From positions 62,001-126,000 of the forward strand of contig NHNY01000010.1 of NCBI GenBank assembly GCA_002786065.1: a stretch of DNA of 64,000 nt, in the 5' to 3' direction. Source of the stretch: Microcyclospora pomicola. Lineage: Eukaryota > Ascomycota > Dothideomycetes > Capnodiales. Made by a program: the position numbers and the translations under genes. A model generated the notes under the pieces. The model saw nothing but the letters and a program-made list of their open reading frames with translations, did not search any database and was not told the origin of the DNA. This document shows positions 36,601 through 48,800 of the stretch, piece after piece (position 1 is the stretch's first letter; every line of letters begins with the position of its first letter).

Positions 36601-38399
36601 AACGATATGGATCTCATTTTACTCAACATCGAGGACGAAAGCCTGGACACGGCAGAGATTGAGCTGGACAAACAGTTGGCGGTGTTCGGCAGAACAGGAT
36701 CTGACGAGGAACTCAAAGCAGCCAGGAAGAACCACGAGCCTCCAGCACCGACACATGCCATCGTCATTGACGGTGAATCGCTCAAATTGATGTTGGACGA
36801 CCGACTCAAGCAGAAGTTCTTGCTGCTCTGTAAGGAGTGTCGAGCTGTGCTTTGTTGTCGTGTCAGCCCAGCACAGAAAGCTGCTGTTGTTCACATGGTC
36901 AAGGTCGGACTGAACGTCATGACGCTATCGATTGGTGATGGTGCCAACGACGTTGCCATGATTCAGGAAGCCGATGTTGGCGTGGGCATTGCTGGTGAAG
37001 AAGGTCGACAGGCTGTCATGAGCTCGGATTACGCTATCGGCCAGTTCAGATTCTTGTGCAGACTGATGCTGGTCCATGGCCGCTGGAGCTATCGGAGAAT
37101 GGCGGAGACCATTGCGAATTTCTTCTACAAGGTAAGTTGGTGGCATGTGCTGCTTGACCATACCATATACTGACTGTCTCGCAGAACATCATCTGGACGT
37201 TTGCTCTTTTCTGGTATCAGATCTACACTAACATGGACTGTTCTTATGCCTTTGACTACACCTACATCCTGCTATACAACTTGGCGTTCACCTCGCTTCC
37301 TGTCATCTTCATGGGTATCTTGGACCAGGATGTCGACGACAAGGTCTCTCTCGCGGTCCCGCAACTCTATCGCCGCGGTATCGAACGCCTGGAATGGACC
37401 CAGGTGAAATTCTGGACCTACATGATCGACGGTCTCTACCAATCCGTCATTTGCTTCTATTTCACGTACCTGCTCTTCTCGCCCGCTACTTTCAACACAG
37501 AATCAGGTCGCAACGTCAACGATTACAAGCGCATGGGTGTTTACATCGCCCATCCGGTCGTCATCGTCGCCAACACTTACATCCTGATGAACACCTTCCG
37601 ATGGGATTGGTTTATGGTGCTGATCACCGGCATCTCTATCCTACTGCTCTTCCTCTGGACGGGAGCCTACACGTCTTTCACCGCCGGCTTCACCTTTTAC
37701 GAAGCAGGAGCGGAAGTCTATGGCTCTCTGTCTTTCTGGGCGATGCTGATGCTGACTGTCATCTTGTGTCTGTTGCCCAGATTTGCCGCCAAGGCATTCC
37801 AGAAGATCTACATGCCCCGCGACGTGGATATCGTGCGCGAGGAGATTCGCCAGGGCAAGTTCGATTACCTCAAGGACATCGATCCCACCAACATCGCCGG
37901 TCGTACTCACGACAAGATGAGCGACTCGGCCTCGTCCTCGGAAATCTCAAAGCCCGACGTGAGCAAGCACCGACAAGCCGCCTCGGAAGATATGCGACCC
38001 ATCTACCCTCCCTCCATCGCCCCAACGGCAACAACACACAATCCGCGCAGCCACAACGGCAGCGACGGCACCGACTACACCGGCCACCGCGAGAGCATCG
38101 ACCGGGCCTTCCCTCCCGCCTACAGCCACAACGGCACCAACAACCACAACAACCACATGCCCATCTCCCCCAGCACGCCCACCATCACGCGCACCAACGA
38201 GTTCGACATGCCCTCAGCGCCCGACTACCGGCCGCAACGGCCCAGCTTCGACCGCCTCCGCTCCAGCATGGACCGCACCCGGCCCTCCTTCGAGGCCAGT
38301 CGCGACTTCACCTCGGCCGCCTACCTCTCGCGCATCGAGAGCAGTCAGAGCACCGGCGCCCCCAGCCGGCGACAGGACATCAGCGACGACCTGCGATGA
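33631..38399 (+). CDS. DNF1: P4-ATPase phospholipid flippase, Dnf1 type
   Basis: Moves aminophospholipids/phosphatidylcholine to the cytosolic leaflet at plasma membrane and endosomes, with a Cdc50-family partner. Exons are 33631-34077, 34141-37131 and 37185-38399; product 1550 aa. Phosphorylation motif DKTGTLT has its Asp at residue 638; the actuator has DGETNLK; nucleotide and hinge motifs are KGADSIIYSRL, TGDKVETAINIG and GDGANDVAMIQ. The start of the membrane domain (NLWFQFHNIANIYFLAII) and a basic, disordered insert of about 130 residues before the actuator domain match Dnf1/Dnf2 rather than Drs2 or Neo1. The C-terminal tail of about 180 residues is disordered, Asn/His/Ser/Pro-rich. All catalytic motifs are intact. 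Confidence 0.96.
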
Positions 38400-39158
38400 C
38401 AGCGCTAGTGATGATATTCGTACCTTGCGGGTTGGGAACGGGGGTCCTCGAAGTATTAGAGCTCCTATCATAGAAAATGGAGCGGGCTGCGCTTTTTTTG
38501 TATGCGAATCGTATCTCATTTTTTATTCAATTTTTATCGGGTCTTCTGTCCCTCGCGTGCGATTCCCCGTCGTCTTTGGTTGGTTCTTGTTGATTGCATG
38601 TGCTGGAGTGTGCGTCCAGTGGATGTGTTGCACCCGGCGCATGGCATCAGCTTCCAACGTTGCCCGATGATGTCTCGCAAGATAGGATCGGCGGGCTCGA
38701 AGCAGGGGATTAAGACGACCGCCTACGTGCGAAAGGGGGCTTGCACTGGGCACATAGGGAGAGGGTGAGCGCCGGATCTGTTAAGCTTACGCGTACGAGA
38801 TTTGTCTGAAGTGCCTAAGGTATGAAGGAGGGTGGATTTTTGGATCACGAGACCTAAGGTAGGTGGATATTCATCTCGTCGTTATTTAGTATGCTGTATC
38901 AAGATCATCACTCTTACTACTGTGCTCAGCGATTATAATTCAGTAATGCGATGTCTATCGTATTTTGTGTTAGGGGGCTTTGCTCTGAGTTAGTGAGAGT
39001 GGTAGAAGTGGTAAGGGATAATATGTATCAACATCATCACAGGGCATTGTGGTAATCGGAATGGCAGAAGTAAAAGAGTCTTGTGTTCATGATCTATCAT
39101 AACCAACGTGAAGCGTCTAGAGGGATGGTAACGGCTCGTCAAATCTCATCATCGAAGA
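38400..39158. other. Convergent intergenic region
   Basis: Between the flippase stop and the Ctr stop. No gene seen; AT-rich towards 38880-39020. Confidence 0.5.
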
Positions 39159-39784
39159 CTAGTGGTGGCCATCATCCAGCGCTGTGAAACGACCGACCGC
39201 AATCTCGCCCACGAATAGACCTGCCAGGACCGAGAGGAAGTAGCCGACATTGAGAGTCATGACCGCCAACATGCTAAAAGTCACAAAACGTTAGCCATCT
39301 CATTCAACGATCCTCCACCAGACAATAAGACCACAACTTACAGCAAATACCCCACACCCGCTTGCACAGTAAAGACACACGCCCGCGGCAAATCCGTGCT
39401 GAACCTCCACGGCGACGCCTGCAAGGCGCCCCGCGGTGTGCGCACCACCTTGACCGTCTCGTCCAGCCCGCGCGTCGTGAGCGTCGCATCCTCCGCCTTC
39501 TCGCCCAGCGCCTGCCGCTCGCGGTCCGCCTGCGTCTCGCCCGCGACCATGATGTAGCGGCGCTGCACGGCACGGTCGTGCCATTGCGCCTCGAGCCGCG
39601 TGCGGTAGGCCAGCAGACACCGGCTGATGAGCGCCAGCACGACCAGGAAGATGCAGGTGCCGGCGTAGCCGCCGGTGCTGGTGGGCGTCCAGGCGGAGGA
39701 GAATAGAGGCGTGTCGTGCGCGTTGGTGAAGACCATGCTCATGGACATGCTGGATGAGGACGAGGAGGACGAGCTCATCTCCAT
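39159..39784 (-). CDS. Ctr-family copper transporter
   Basis: High-affinity Cu(I) importer subunit (homotrimer) at plasma or vacuolar membrane. Exon 1 is 39342-39784 and exon 2 is 39159-39273, giving 185 aa. The start ATG is at 39784; the frame beyond opens with GTG. The N-terminus is a Met/Ser run (M residues at 1, 3 and spaced SMSMSM), fitting an extracellular Cu-binding tail. TM1 is about 34-58. TM2 carries the MxxxM selectivity motif MLAVM (149-153) and TM3 the GxxxG trimer motif GLFVG (166-170); the intron splits just before MLAVM. The TM1-TM2 loop is hydrophilic, about 65 residues. It is smaller than yeast Ctr1 and closer to Ctr2/Ctr3 in size. Confidence 0.93.
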
Positions 39785-40323
39785 ATTGGTTGTTGTATTG
39801 TTCGAGCGGATTGGTGGTTTCACGCGGTTTGGCTGGGGAAGATGGGAGTACGGTATTCGTCGTGGGCGTGGTTATATCGGTCTTTATATCTTTGGCGATC
39901 CAATGCTCCAGCGATAGACCTAGTCGACGAGTTGTGGTGCTGGCTTCAAGGAGCGACGCGAGTATGAGCGAGTTGGAGCAAAGGTGAGCAGGAGAAGAAG
40001 CTCGTCGGAATCTGGATCTTCCGCCATTCTTGCTCGTCGTCCGCCCTCGTGTAGTCGTGTCGTCCACGCATTCGGATCCATTTCATCCCGTTCTGGCTTA
40101 GGTCTGAGCAAGTATTCTGAGCAAGTTGTTAGAGTTTCTTGGTCGAGGCGGCCCGGCGGAGTCTGCCGCTATGCTCATCACGTGCGAGTCGTCCGACGTC
40201 ATTCCACGAATTGTCGTTATCGATATCGAAAGTGTAGATGACATGTACAGATGAGGCGAATCTTTCGGACTTCGAGTTGGCTAAATTGTGTCACAACAGA
40301 CCAAGCAATATATTTTGGTGATT
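39785..40323. promoter_or_regulatory. Divergent Ctr / ankyrin-BTB promoter with copper-element-like sites
   Basis: Read on the Ctr strand there is TTTGCTC at 39976-39982 and CTTGCTCA at 40105-40112 and 40118-40125; the last two lie in an 11-bp direct repeat (40103-40113, 40116-40126). Budding yeast Mac1 binds TTTGCTCA in copper-uptake promoters. Whether this fungus uses such a site is unknown. Confidence 0.5.
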
Positions 40324-42350
40324 ATGATGGCGGACAAAATCTTGGGAAAACATCAGATCGAAAAAGCGCTCGCTGATGAGCACAAAGCCGTCTCCGCCGG
40401 TCGCCTCAAGGAAGAGAACCCGCTTGATCTGAGCGTCGATTTCCGCCGATTCTGCGAAGCCTCACGACGAGGAGATCTCAAAGTATGCCAGGAGCAAATC
40501 ACCAAAGGCGTGAATATCAACGCTCGCGATGAGTTTGACTACACGCCTCTTATCCTGGTGAGTTCCACAAGCATACCATCGGTGCTTCTACACTACCAGG
40601 AAGGCGACTGATTTGCTGAGACTTCCACGAGGCTTCCTTATGCGGGCACTATGAGGTCGTGCAGATGCTACTCGAACAGGGCGCATTGTGTGAACGAGAC
40701 ACCTTTCAAGGCGAGCGCTGCTTATACAACGCCCTGAACGACCGAATCCGCAATCTGTTGCTCTCGTACGATTACTCGAAATCTACCGATCCGCTGCAGC
40801 CGCTCGCGGCGCACATCACCAGCTTGTTGACTCGCGAGACTCCAAAGACTGCGGACATCGCAGTCTATGCTGGCGAGGAGAGGTTCGATCTGCACAAGTT
40901 TGTCTTGAGTGCCAAGAGTCCATACTTCGCGAAGAAACTCGCTGCGGCACCGGAGACGACACATTGGAGGCTGGCGAGCACGGTACCGCCACAGTCGTTC
41001 GAGACGTGTATACGATATCTATATCTTGGAGAAATCGGGGCTGATCTAGGATATGGCGAGGAAGAGCAGGCTGTGTTGTCCGGTATTGAGAAGTTAAGTC
41101 GCCAGCTCGAGGTGCCGCAGTTGTTCGAGAACATCCTTCATGCCGGGGATAGAAGACAAGCAAGACAACGAAGAACAGAAGAATTGGAAAGATCACGAGA
41201 TCAGCTTATGGCATGGTTCCGAACGAATGTGCTGAGACACAAACTCGTCGTGGACAGTGCTCAAGCGGATGCCGTGAAGTGGGATAGGGATAACGGAATC
41301 TTCGCAGATGTGCTTCTGCGCGCTGACGAGGACGATGCAGTAATCGAACAGGACAGGAAAGTTCAAGGTCCGACTACAAGTGTGCGAAGGACAGATGGCC
41401 CGCTGAATGGAATTCCGATTGGCAACTTCCAAGCTGCACAATCGCGATCACCGTCAAGAAAACGGACTCCGCAGCGATCAGTGTTATATCCTGTGCATCG
41501 CGCCATGCTTCTCCGGTCAGACTTGTTCTCCACCATGTTCTCATCTCCGTTTCGAGAAGGCCAGGAAACGTCGCATCTGCAGATCGTACCTGTGGACTGT
41601 GCACCTGACGTCCTCGAAGTGATACTCACCTTTCTATACACAGAAAAAGCCGACTTCCCCCTTTCTTTCGCTCTCGACGTTCTCCAAGCGGCAGATATGC
41701 TTTTCATCGAGAAGCTGAAACAGCGTGCTGCTCTCCTCATCTCCACTCTCGGGAATGGGTCGGCGTCAGTCGTCGAAGCCGAGAACCCTCGTGGCGAGAC
41801 AGACGTGGAAGACATCATCAATATCTACGATGTCGTCCGCGCAGGCTGGGACACGCGCGTCCATCGCCTGGAAGAATTCGGTGCGCGATTCCTCGCCTAC
41901 CGATTAGAACGATACATCGACGAGGTTGAATTCCGCGAGCTCGTCCAAGAGTCTGCCAGCCGGATCAAAGGCCGACAAGAAACCGATACCGTCGAATTGG
42001 TAGACGACATCCGCTACTACCTCTCCGAACGCTTCCGTCTGCGATTCGAGGATGCTGGATTGGACGAGATGCTTGATGAGCAGACACAAGACCCCGCCGC
42101 CATCAGCGAACCTCCTCCCTCGCCTTCCAAAGACGACGAAGGCTACAGCGGCTCTCCGTCCGACGGCCTCGGGTCAACCGGCAGTAAGCCGCCAGACGCC
42201 ATGGTCGCCACAGACTTTGCCGAGCAGGGCGTCGTCCGCACGCTGGACGGCGAAATCGCCGGCGACGAGTTCGCGCAGGACGCCATCAACTATCAGATCT
42301 TGCTGGGTAAGATCGATCGGCTGATGGAGACGCTGGGCTTGGATGGTTAG
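40324..42350 (+). CDS. Ankyrin repeat + double BTB/POZ protein
   Basis: 650 aa from exons 40324-40557 and 40632-42350. I start at the ATG pair 40324/40327; the frame before it opens with GTG. An N-terminal helical part is followed by ankyrin repeats (about 38-125: FCEASRRGDLKVCQEQI, ASLCGHYEVVQMLLEQGA). BTB1 begins near residue 145 (DIAVYAGEERFDLHKFVLSA) and BTB2 near 295-410 (GIFADVLLRA, AMLLRSDLFSTMFSSPF). The arrangement matches animal ABTB1/BPOZ and fission yeast Btb3, which serve as Cullin-3 substrate adaptors, so a ubiquitin-ligase adaptor is the best guess. The acidic, Ser/Pro-rich C-terminus (about 575-610) is probably disordered. Confidence 0.92.
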
Positions 42351-42921
42351 CGCGCGATATGTAAAGTCTATACAGCAACACTCATCTGCTAGGAAAGACG
42401 TGACGTGCTATTCTTTTCTCTAAGTGGTTACACCAATCGACTGAATTCTCCCTGGCCAGCTCCTGCGGTCTCGCTTGGTTGTTATAACGTGCTGGAGGTT
42501 GATATGGTTCACCGACATGGACGAACCCTAAGAAACCCCCTAACACTAACCCTAACCCTAAACTACAGGGTTCGTACATCTTGACATTCTTGCCGCCAAC
42601 GGTGCTATTAGATGCTGCGGGGATGTGAATTCTCTTTCCATGAAGCATCGTCGAGGGAGGCACTGGAAGAGTTAGCATTTCACATCGCATGGATCTGTGA
42701 GTCCCGGCGTCATCATCAACAGCATCATGATTTGGTTTTTGTTTATATACCTAATTTTGTTTATATGCTCTTTGTTTTTGTTTTTGGTTTCTGTTTGCCT
42801 CCAAGAATCGCGATATATGAGCCGAATTGAAGGCGATTCTTGGAAGTACGTATATAATGTCATAGGTAATCGTAATATTTTGCGGCGCCCTGAGGTGGGC
42901 ACCGCTCTGGTTTTGCCACCG
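42351..42921. other. Convergent intergenic region with telomere-like tract
   Basis: 3' ends of the ankyrin/BTB and Est1-type genes meet here. No gene seen. Contains the CCCTAA-like tract at 42521-42575 and a T-rich stretch around 42730-42800. Confidence 0.6.
42521..42575. repeat. Short interstitial telomere-like repeat inside a 9-bp inverted repeat
   Basis: CTAACACTAACCCTAACCC and the next five bases (42540-42563) contain two exact CCCTAA units plus variants; another ACCCTAA is at 42525-42531. The tract is bounded by ACGAACCCT (42521-42529) and its exact complement AGGGTTCGT (42567-42575). Confidence 0.8.
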
Positions 42922-45861
42922 TCATGGCGTCGCCTCCCACTCCATCTCGCTCTCGCCCACGATCTTGACGTGCTGGAGATCGCTGCGCGTGTGCTTGCGG
43001 GAGCGCTGTGTGGCGGATGCGGCTTTGGACCGTGGGTTTAGAGAGCGTGAGGGCGCGTGAGGCTTCGCGATGGCTGCGCTTTTGGCGGGCTTTTGTTTGG
43101 AGGTGCGGGTGACCATGGTGTAGCCATCGTCGACGCTGCGCTCCGAGGTGGACGAGACAGGAGATGTCGGATCTGCCGTGGGCAGCGTCGCGAGCTCTGT
43201 TGGGATCTCGTTGCGTACGGCGACGATCGGAGTTGGACCGTGGATGGGTGCAGAGAAGGAACGCTTCTGCTTATCGTAGTCGAGATATGTCGTGTTACAG
43301 GCGATGTACGCGCCATGCCAGAGGACGCGCTTCATGCGAACCTTGGTCGACTCCCCTTTGTAGTCGATGTGGCGGCTGTCATCATCGGCGACGTTCTTGA
43401 AATGCTGTTCGGGAAAGAAGGACTCGGTCCATAGCAGTCCTCGCACTGCATGCTCCTCGGGCAGTGCCTTGGTGATGCCCTCAGGGTTGTCGTTGAGCTT
43501 TTCGAGGCTCCCTTCCCTGGCGGCCTCAATGATGCGAGGCTGCATCCGCTCGAACTGCATCAACGAGTTCAGGAAATCAGAAAGCCCGCCCCAGGAAAAT
43601 ATTTCGCTGCTAAGAAGTGAGCTGATCGTATCGATGGAACGAGTGTCGGATCCGTCAAGGCTTGCCTTGACAGTGATTAATGAGCAAAGCCAAATACACG
43701 TGACGTGCACAAAAGGAAGGATCGCCTGCAAATGAAAGTAGTTGTCCTCGGCCCGGATCAGTGAAGTGAAGCAATTGTAGCAGAAGCCTTTTCGTAGTTG
43801 GAACTGTCTGTCCGTGGTGGTGGCGAGGGCTGCCGCTTTTGGTGAAGCATCCATCCGGGTGACAACAGAATCCGGACAGTGCGCTAAGACTTCATTGTGG
43901 GACTGTCCGGATTTTGTTGTCAGTCCGGAAGCATCCAACACATTCTGTTGTGAAGTCGCTGCCATCGACGGTCGGGATCGTTCGATAGACCTCTTGTGTA
44001 CGGTCTCGTATATCTGCCATAAAGGATTCGCATAATTGCCCAGATCAAACAAAACAGAAATGTTTAAAACCGCCAAATACACACCGATTTCCTCCATTTT
44101 GTTGGCAGGTAGTTGGGCCAGCAGACAGACAGCAGAGCTTGCCAGACCCTCGATGTCGTCGTATGACTTGTTAGAATACACGATGGCATGGAAGGTCACG
44201 GCACAAGGTTCGGCTGCCTTGCTGCTGTTCCGGATTGTCTCTTCGTCCTGCACGATCGGCGTACAGACGGTGGTCAATGAGTCCTGCGCGTTCGGAAACG
44301 GTAGGATGCAGTTCAAGCTTTTCGCGTAATAGGAGAATTTACGCAAACTCGGGCGTTCCAGTATGCCGAGATGATGACTTAGACGGCCGATTTGAGGGTA
44401 CCTGTCTGCAGCCATTGTATACCATCGTGCGGCAACACCACCCCACTGAGCATGATCCTCTTTGTCCGGTTCTATTGCCATTCTATAGCGAGCCAAGTCG
44501 CCAAGGCACTCGATCCAGGTGTCGAGAAAGATGGGGACTGTCTCGTACAGCAACGCAATCATCTGATAAGCAAGGTAGATAAAGGAAACCATATAACCTT
44601 GACTTGCTGGTCTTCTGCGACGTAGTACCTCGAGAAACGCGTGGATACCGTGCTTCCACATGCGTGCAGGCATACTGTACTTCAAGGCTAGACCGCGCAG
44701 CATCGGCGTGGAAGATGGATGCTGAGTAGCCATCAGGAAGTCGTGATGCTCGTACAATAACGTACGATGCAACGCGATCAGAGCTTGCCATTGTTCGGGA
44801 GTGAGCTCAGTCGTGAGATCTGCTGCTTGAGCAGTATCGATATTGATACACTTAGCTTCTACCATGAGAAGACCGTGGTAGATCCCCTTCACCTCCGCCT
44901 GTAACAATTCTTGCGATATGGCCGAAGAATCAGGCTGAAGTATCAACCCTGGAAACTTCTCTCCACTAGACACTTGGATAATTGTAGTTTGCCGCTTGGT
45001 CACAGGAAGAAGGTCTGATACCGGCTTTGGATTGACTACAGCTTCATCCTGAAAAGTGTTTTGCCTCGATGGCGAGGACTGATACCCGGAATCCACCTTG
45101 GAAAGCAGATGATATCCCTCTGGCGCACGTCGTATACTTTGCTTGGCTTGGCTATGTACAGCTTCCTGGCTGGCGCCGACTGTCTTGTCCACCGGCCTGG
45201 ATGATCTGGTAAGATGTCCACGTATCATATTGACATGGCTGGCTGATGGCGGCTTACGAATCCCAGCTGACTGGACACATACTTGACTCGCGGGAGGTCT
45301 CCCGGCGATAGCACGAGATGTATCACCGCTGGTCGTGCGCCTGTGTGAAGGTGCCGCACCTAGCACGCCACTGCCAGGTTTCCCAACCCGTGGAGGCCGC
45401 TGCGCATGAAGCGGCGCATTCTTCATGGTAGAATCCTCATCGAGCGATAATCTACCCATCTGGACATTCTGAGTTACAGAGTCTGTCTCAGGGGGAGTCA
45501 AGTTGCCCTTGTGATTGTCCATCGATTCATTATCGGAAGATGAGGCCGATGTGCTGGACGAAGCGCAGCGTTCGGGGCTGAATCTACCGACATGCCTGCT
45601 CGTTGTTAATATACTTCTTTCTGGACATGAACTGCACGACATGGTCTGCTGCCTAGAGGTTCTACTAGCTGCGGATCACGCGCTCAAAACAACTTACTCG
45701 TTGCTCGCTGGAGCCTGCTTAGGCGGATGGTGATCACGTCTTCGCCACTGGATAGCTTCGGAAGTCTCATCATCATCCGCCTGCATCCGGCCTGGATTTT
45801 CTAAGCATTGGGACGTTTGCTGAGCTGGTTTCGGTCTCATTTCTGTGTGCTGTAACGACAT
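42922..45861 (-). CDS. Fungal Est1-type DNA/RNA-binding domain protein
   Basis: Member of the Est1/Smg5-7 TPR family branch common in filamentous fungi. The main exon, from 42922 to about 45652 or 45631, is preceded by an exon at 45698-45861 (54 codons, MSLQHTEMRPKPAQQ...) ending in a clean GTAAGT donor. Two acceptors keep frame: after 45653 (45-nt intron, 964 aa) or after 45632 (66-nt intron, 957 aa). An ATG at 45642 would otherwise give 906 aa. The N-terminal third is disordered. The helical core carries the family block LARYRMAIEPDKEDHAQW, then RWYTMAADRYPQIGRLSHHL and AKSLNCILPF, the 14-3-3-like/TPR signature. The C-terminus is basic. Telomere versus mRNA-decay role cannot be told. Confidence 0.85.
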
Positions 45862-48800
45862 ATGCCAGTGAATCTCCAGGTGGACGTGCGTGTAAACAGC
45901 TATGTCTGCGGTGGGAGATTAGCTCAGATAGAATCGCTATACTGCGGATGCACTCACCGTTTGGTGCTTGGACAACAGATATTTGGAAAGTACACGCTCA
46001 TGCTCAAGAATTGAACAGCTTGTGATTCGTATAGTGTTGTTTGCGGCCCTGGTCAAAAGCGCTTCCGCTGGCTATCGATCCGACCTCGAGAAGCTCGAGT
46101 TCTGTTTCGATCTGAAAAGGAGAAGAATCTACTTCAACACGCTCTCGATTTCTTTTACTTTGAAACTGTTCGCAGGGGGCGCAAGGCAACCTCCTGAATA
46201 TGCCCTTTGTTGAATGATTATAAACTATTGCCAGGGCATCGGGGTCATGGGCGGCCTCACGGCAAAGCCGCCGCTCAGATGCGGACAGCCTGCGCAAGTT
46301 TGCCTTCTTCTAAGTACTGAGGCCGCCCACCAGGATCATTGCGCCCCTCGACTAGCCATGCAGGAAAGTACCTTACCTCATGCATGCTGACGCGCTCTTC
46401 ACATACCTACCTAGGTAGATGATGCATGTATATACCTTTACCTTTAGCATAGGCGTGTCTCGTGCATGTGGCCCCTGCAAAGAAACAAATACTGTATGTG
46501 CGCACTGGACATCGTGTGCCCCTTATACGTCTGTCCATGTTTTCAATTCGTACAGTCGCAGCTCAGTCACCAGAGCCTACTGACCCGCCCGGGAACCTCG
46601 AGGTAGCTCATGATAAGAAGCCTCAACTCATGAGGTCCGCGCACTCTTCAGCTGCCTACCATACTTACGCTCTACACGAACGAGTTCAGCCCTCCATAGC
46701 ATATCCTGAAACATTCTAAGTGGCATGCCGTTTCTACGCCCCGTCCACAGCCATTATTGACGTGATCCCATCCCTTGTCAGTTAAACAGCCTAATACTCT
46801 TACTGCAATCCTTTCAATTAATTTCGGCGACTTCATCCTTCTCAATACCATCTCATATCACATCAACCGCCCGGTACAACTGGCCCATGTAGCATGATAC
46901 AAAGCCAGTGCGTACAACTTGAGGCGTCCCGATAGGAATTCGGCCCGCCATGAGCTTCAACTGCTTGAGTCTCATGGACTGCAAGCACGCTCCACAAGGT
47001 GAAACGTCCCGAAGCAAGGATTGGCACCTGTGATCAAGTATGTCGCCTCTGGCTGAGACGCCTGTTTAGTAGCCTGACCAAGACCTCTCGAACTTCTGGA
47101 AAGCAGCAGGCATGGACGGATGGACGAAAGGGCATTGATGTGCATTGCAATGCCAACGACCTGTGACACGACCATCGACTTCTTGCCATAACTCATGCTG
47201 TCAGGGATGATCGTGACCTACCGGCGGACATGTATAAGATGCTGCTCATATGGCCATGTTTCAAAATAAACGAAGCCGCAATTAGCAAAAGCTCCATGGT
47301 ACCAACCATGGCATCGACAGGATTGAAGGCTCAGCCGATTCTCTACAACCAATCCCTCCGCACTGCAGATGGCATGCACCGAGTAAGCTCGCGTCGAGAA
47401 GTGGCCCCAACAGAGGCACAGAGCCGAATGGCATATGGGACTTAGCTGAACAATCACTTAAAAGAGAAGCTCCACGACGAAGCACATCACTGGCATAAAT
47501 GTGTTACCCTGATCAGAACCAACGGGAGAAGCTCCTGATGGGGCCTTGTCCGTAAAGCGAAAGCGGTCGATGCGGATCGATGCATTCAGAGCGGTGCGCA
47601 GCCGTTCAGAGCGCCCTGGCCAGCGGATTGGTTCCCAGAGATGATCACGTTGAGACAGGCTTCCACGAATACGGTGTGACCGTGACCATGGACCGCTGGA
47701 ACGGCGTCGAGAGATTCTCTTCCACGACACACGATGTGGGCACATACCACAGACCGCCTCTTCGTCATGCACCAAATTGAATGGGCATTGCTTCAGCTGG
47801 TCCGCACAACAATCAAGTCAGACGCGTGAGTCAGTCGAACCGGTGCTGAGATGACGAGAGCGTACCATGTGTACGTGGCAAGAGGACCGGTGGGCCATGA
47901 ACTGGTGGCGACTCCAGAACTTCCGATGCTGCCTAGAATCCGGTTGGAGCTCGATCAAACATGCTTAGAGAGCATCCAGAAACGAGCTAAATGGACGAAT
48001 TTTCGATCGCAAGTCGCCTATATGGGTTGGCATTTCAAGTTCCTACCTTATGCTCCAGTCTCCCATGCTTACGCCTCTCGCCGCGGAAGCCGTGTAGTTC
48101 GCCACCTTTAGTCGCACATCGCCGAGCGTCGTGATGATGGCGATCCGTCTATTCCACTCGCCACACGTGTCTCCGAATCATCAAGACCAACGCAGTATTG
48201 AAGCTCCTGGAGGCATGAAGCCCTCGTGATTTTCGGATGGTAAATGAATGATGACCATCCAAGAACCGGTGAGGTGACTTACAGCGCTTACCTTAACCTA
48301 ATCAGGACTTCAGGACTATAAGCAAAGAAGGCGGCCTCTGCCCAGAATTTCGGCCCCCAACTGTACTCGCTCAACGAATCGGTCTAGCTCGGCTTAAGCT
48401 CGATCATCCCATTGATAATCACCGTTGCGTCCGTTAGGAAAGGAGTTCTGTTCTGCGAAGGGGTCCCCCTGCACGACGATATCGTGGTGTTCAGTGCTTC
48501 TGTTCTCCGTTCAGGCCACGCAGCAGTAATGGTAATCTGATGAGGCTGTAGATTATGGGCTGCAGCCTGCCACAGATAAGCGTGCCGCAGTCCTTCGCAG
48601 TACGGCTTGCTACGAATCCTCTGATCATGATCGATCTCCCGGTGGCTCGAGATCGTGCGCTCCACAGCCTTGCGCAAGGTGCAGCAAAGGCATGATCGAG
48701 GCTACGTACCGACATCAAGACTCAGAGCTCTATTTCCAGGGTCCGAAGCAAGGGCTCGAGAAAGATCTCTGGAGCTTTTGGCATCAACTACGATGCCAGG

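Noticed and set aside
37394-38473. 359-codon frame inside the flippase last exon
   Set aside because: A +2 shadow rich in Arg/His/Pro; the real exon in the other frame carries conserved P4-ATPase sequence.
46249-46328. MITE-type DNA transposon
   Set aside because: Only 80 bp, no target-site duplication and no second copy in the window.
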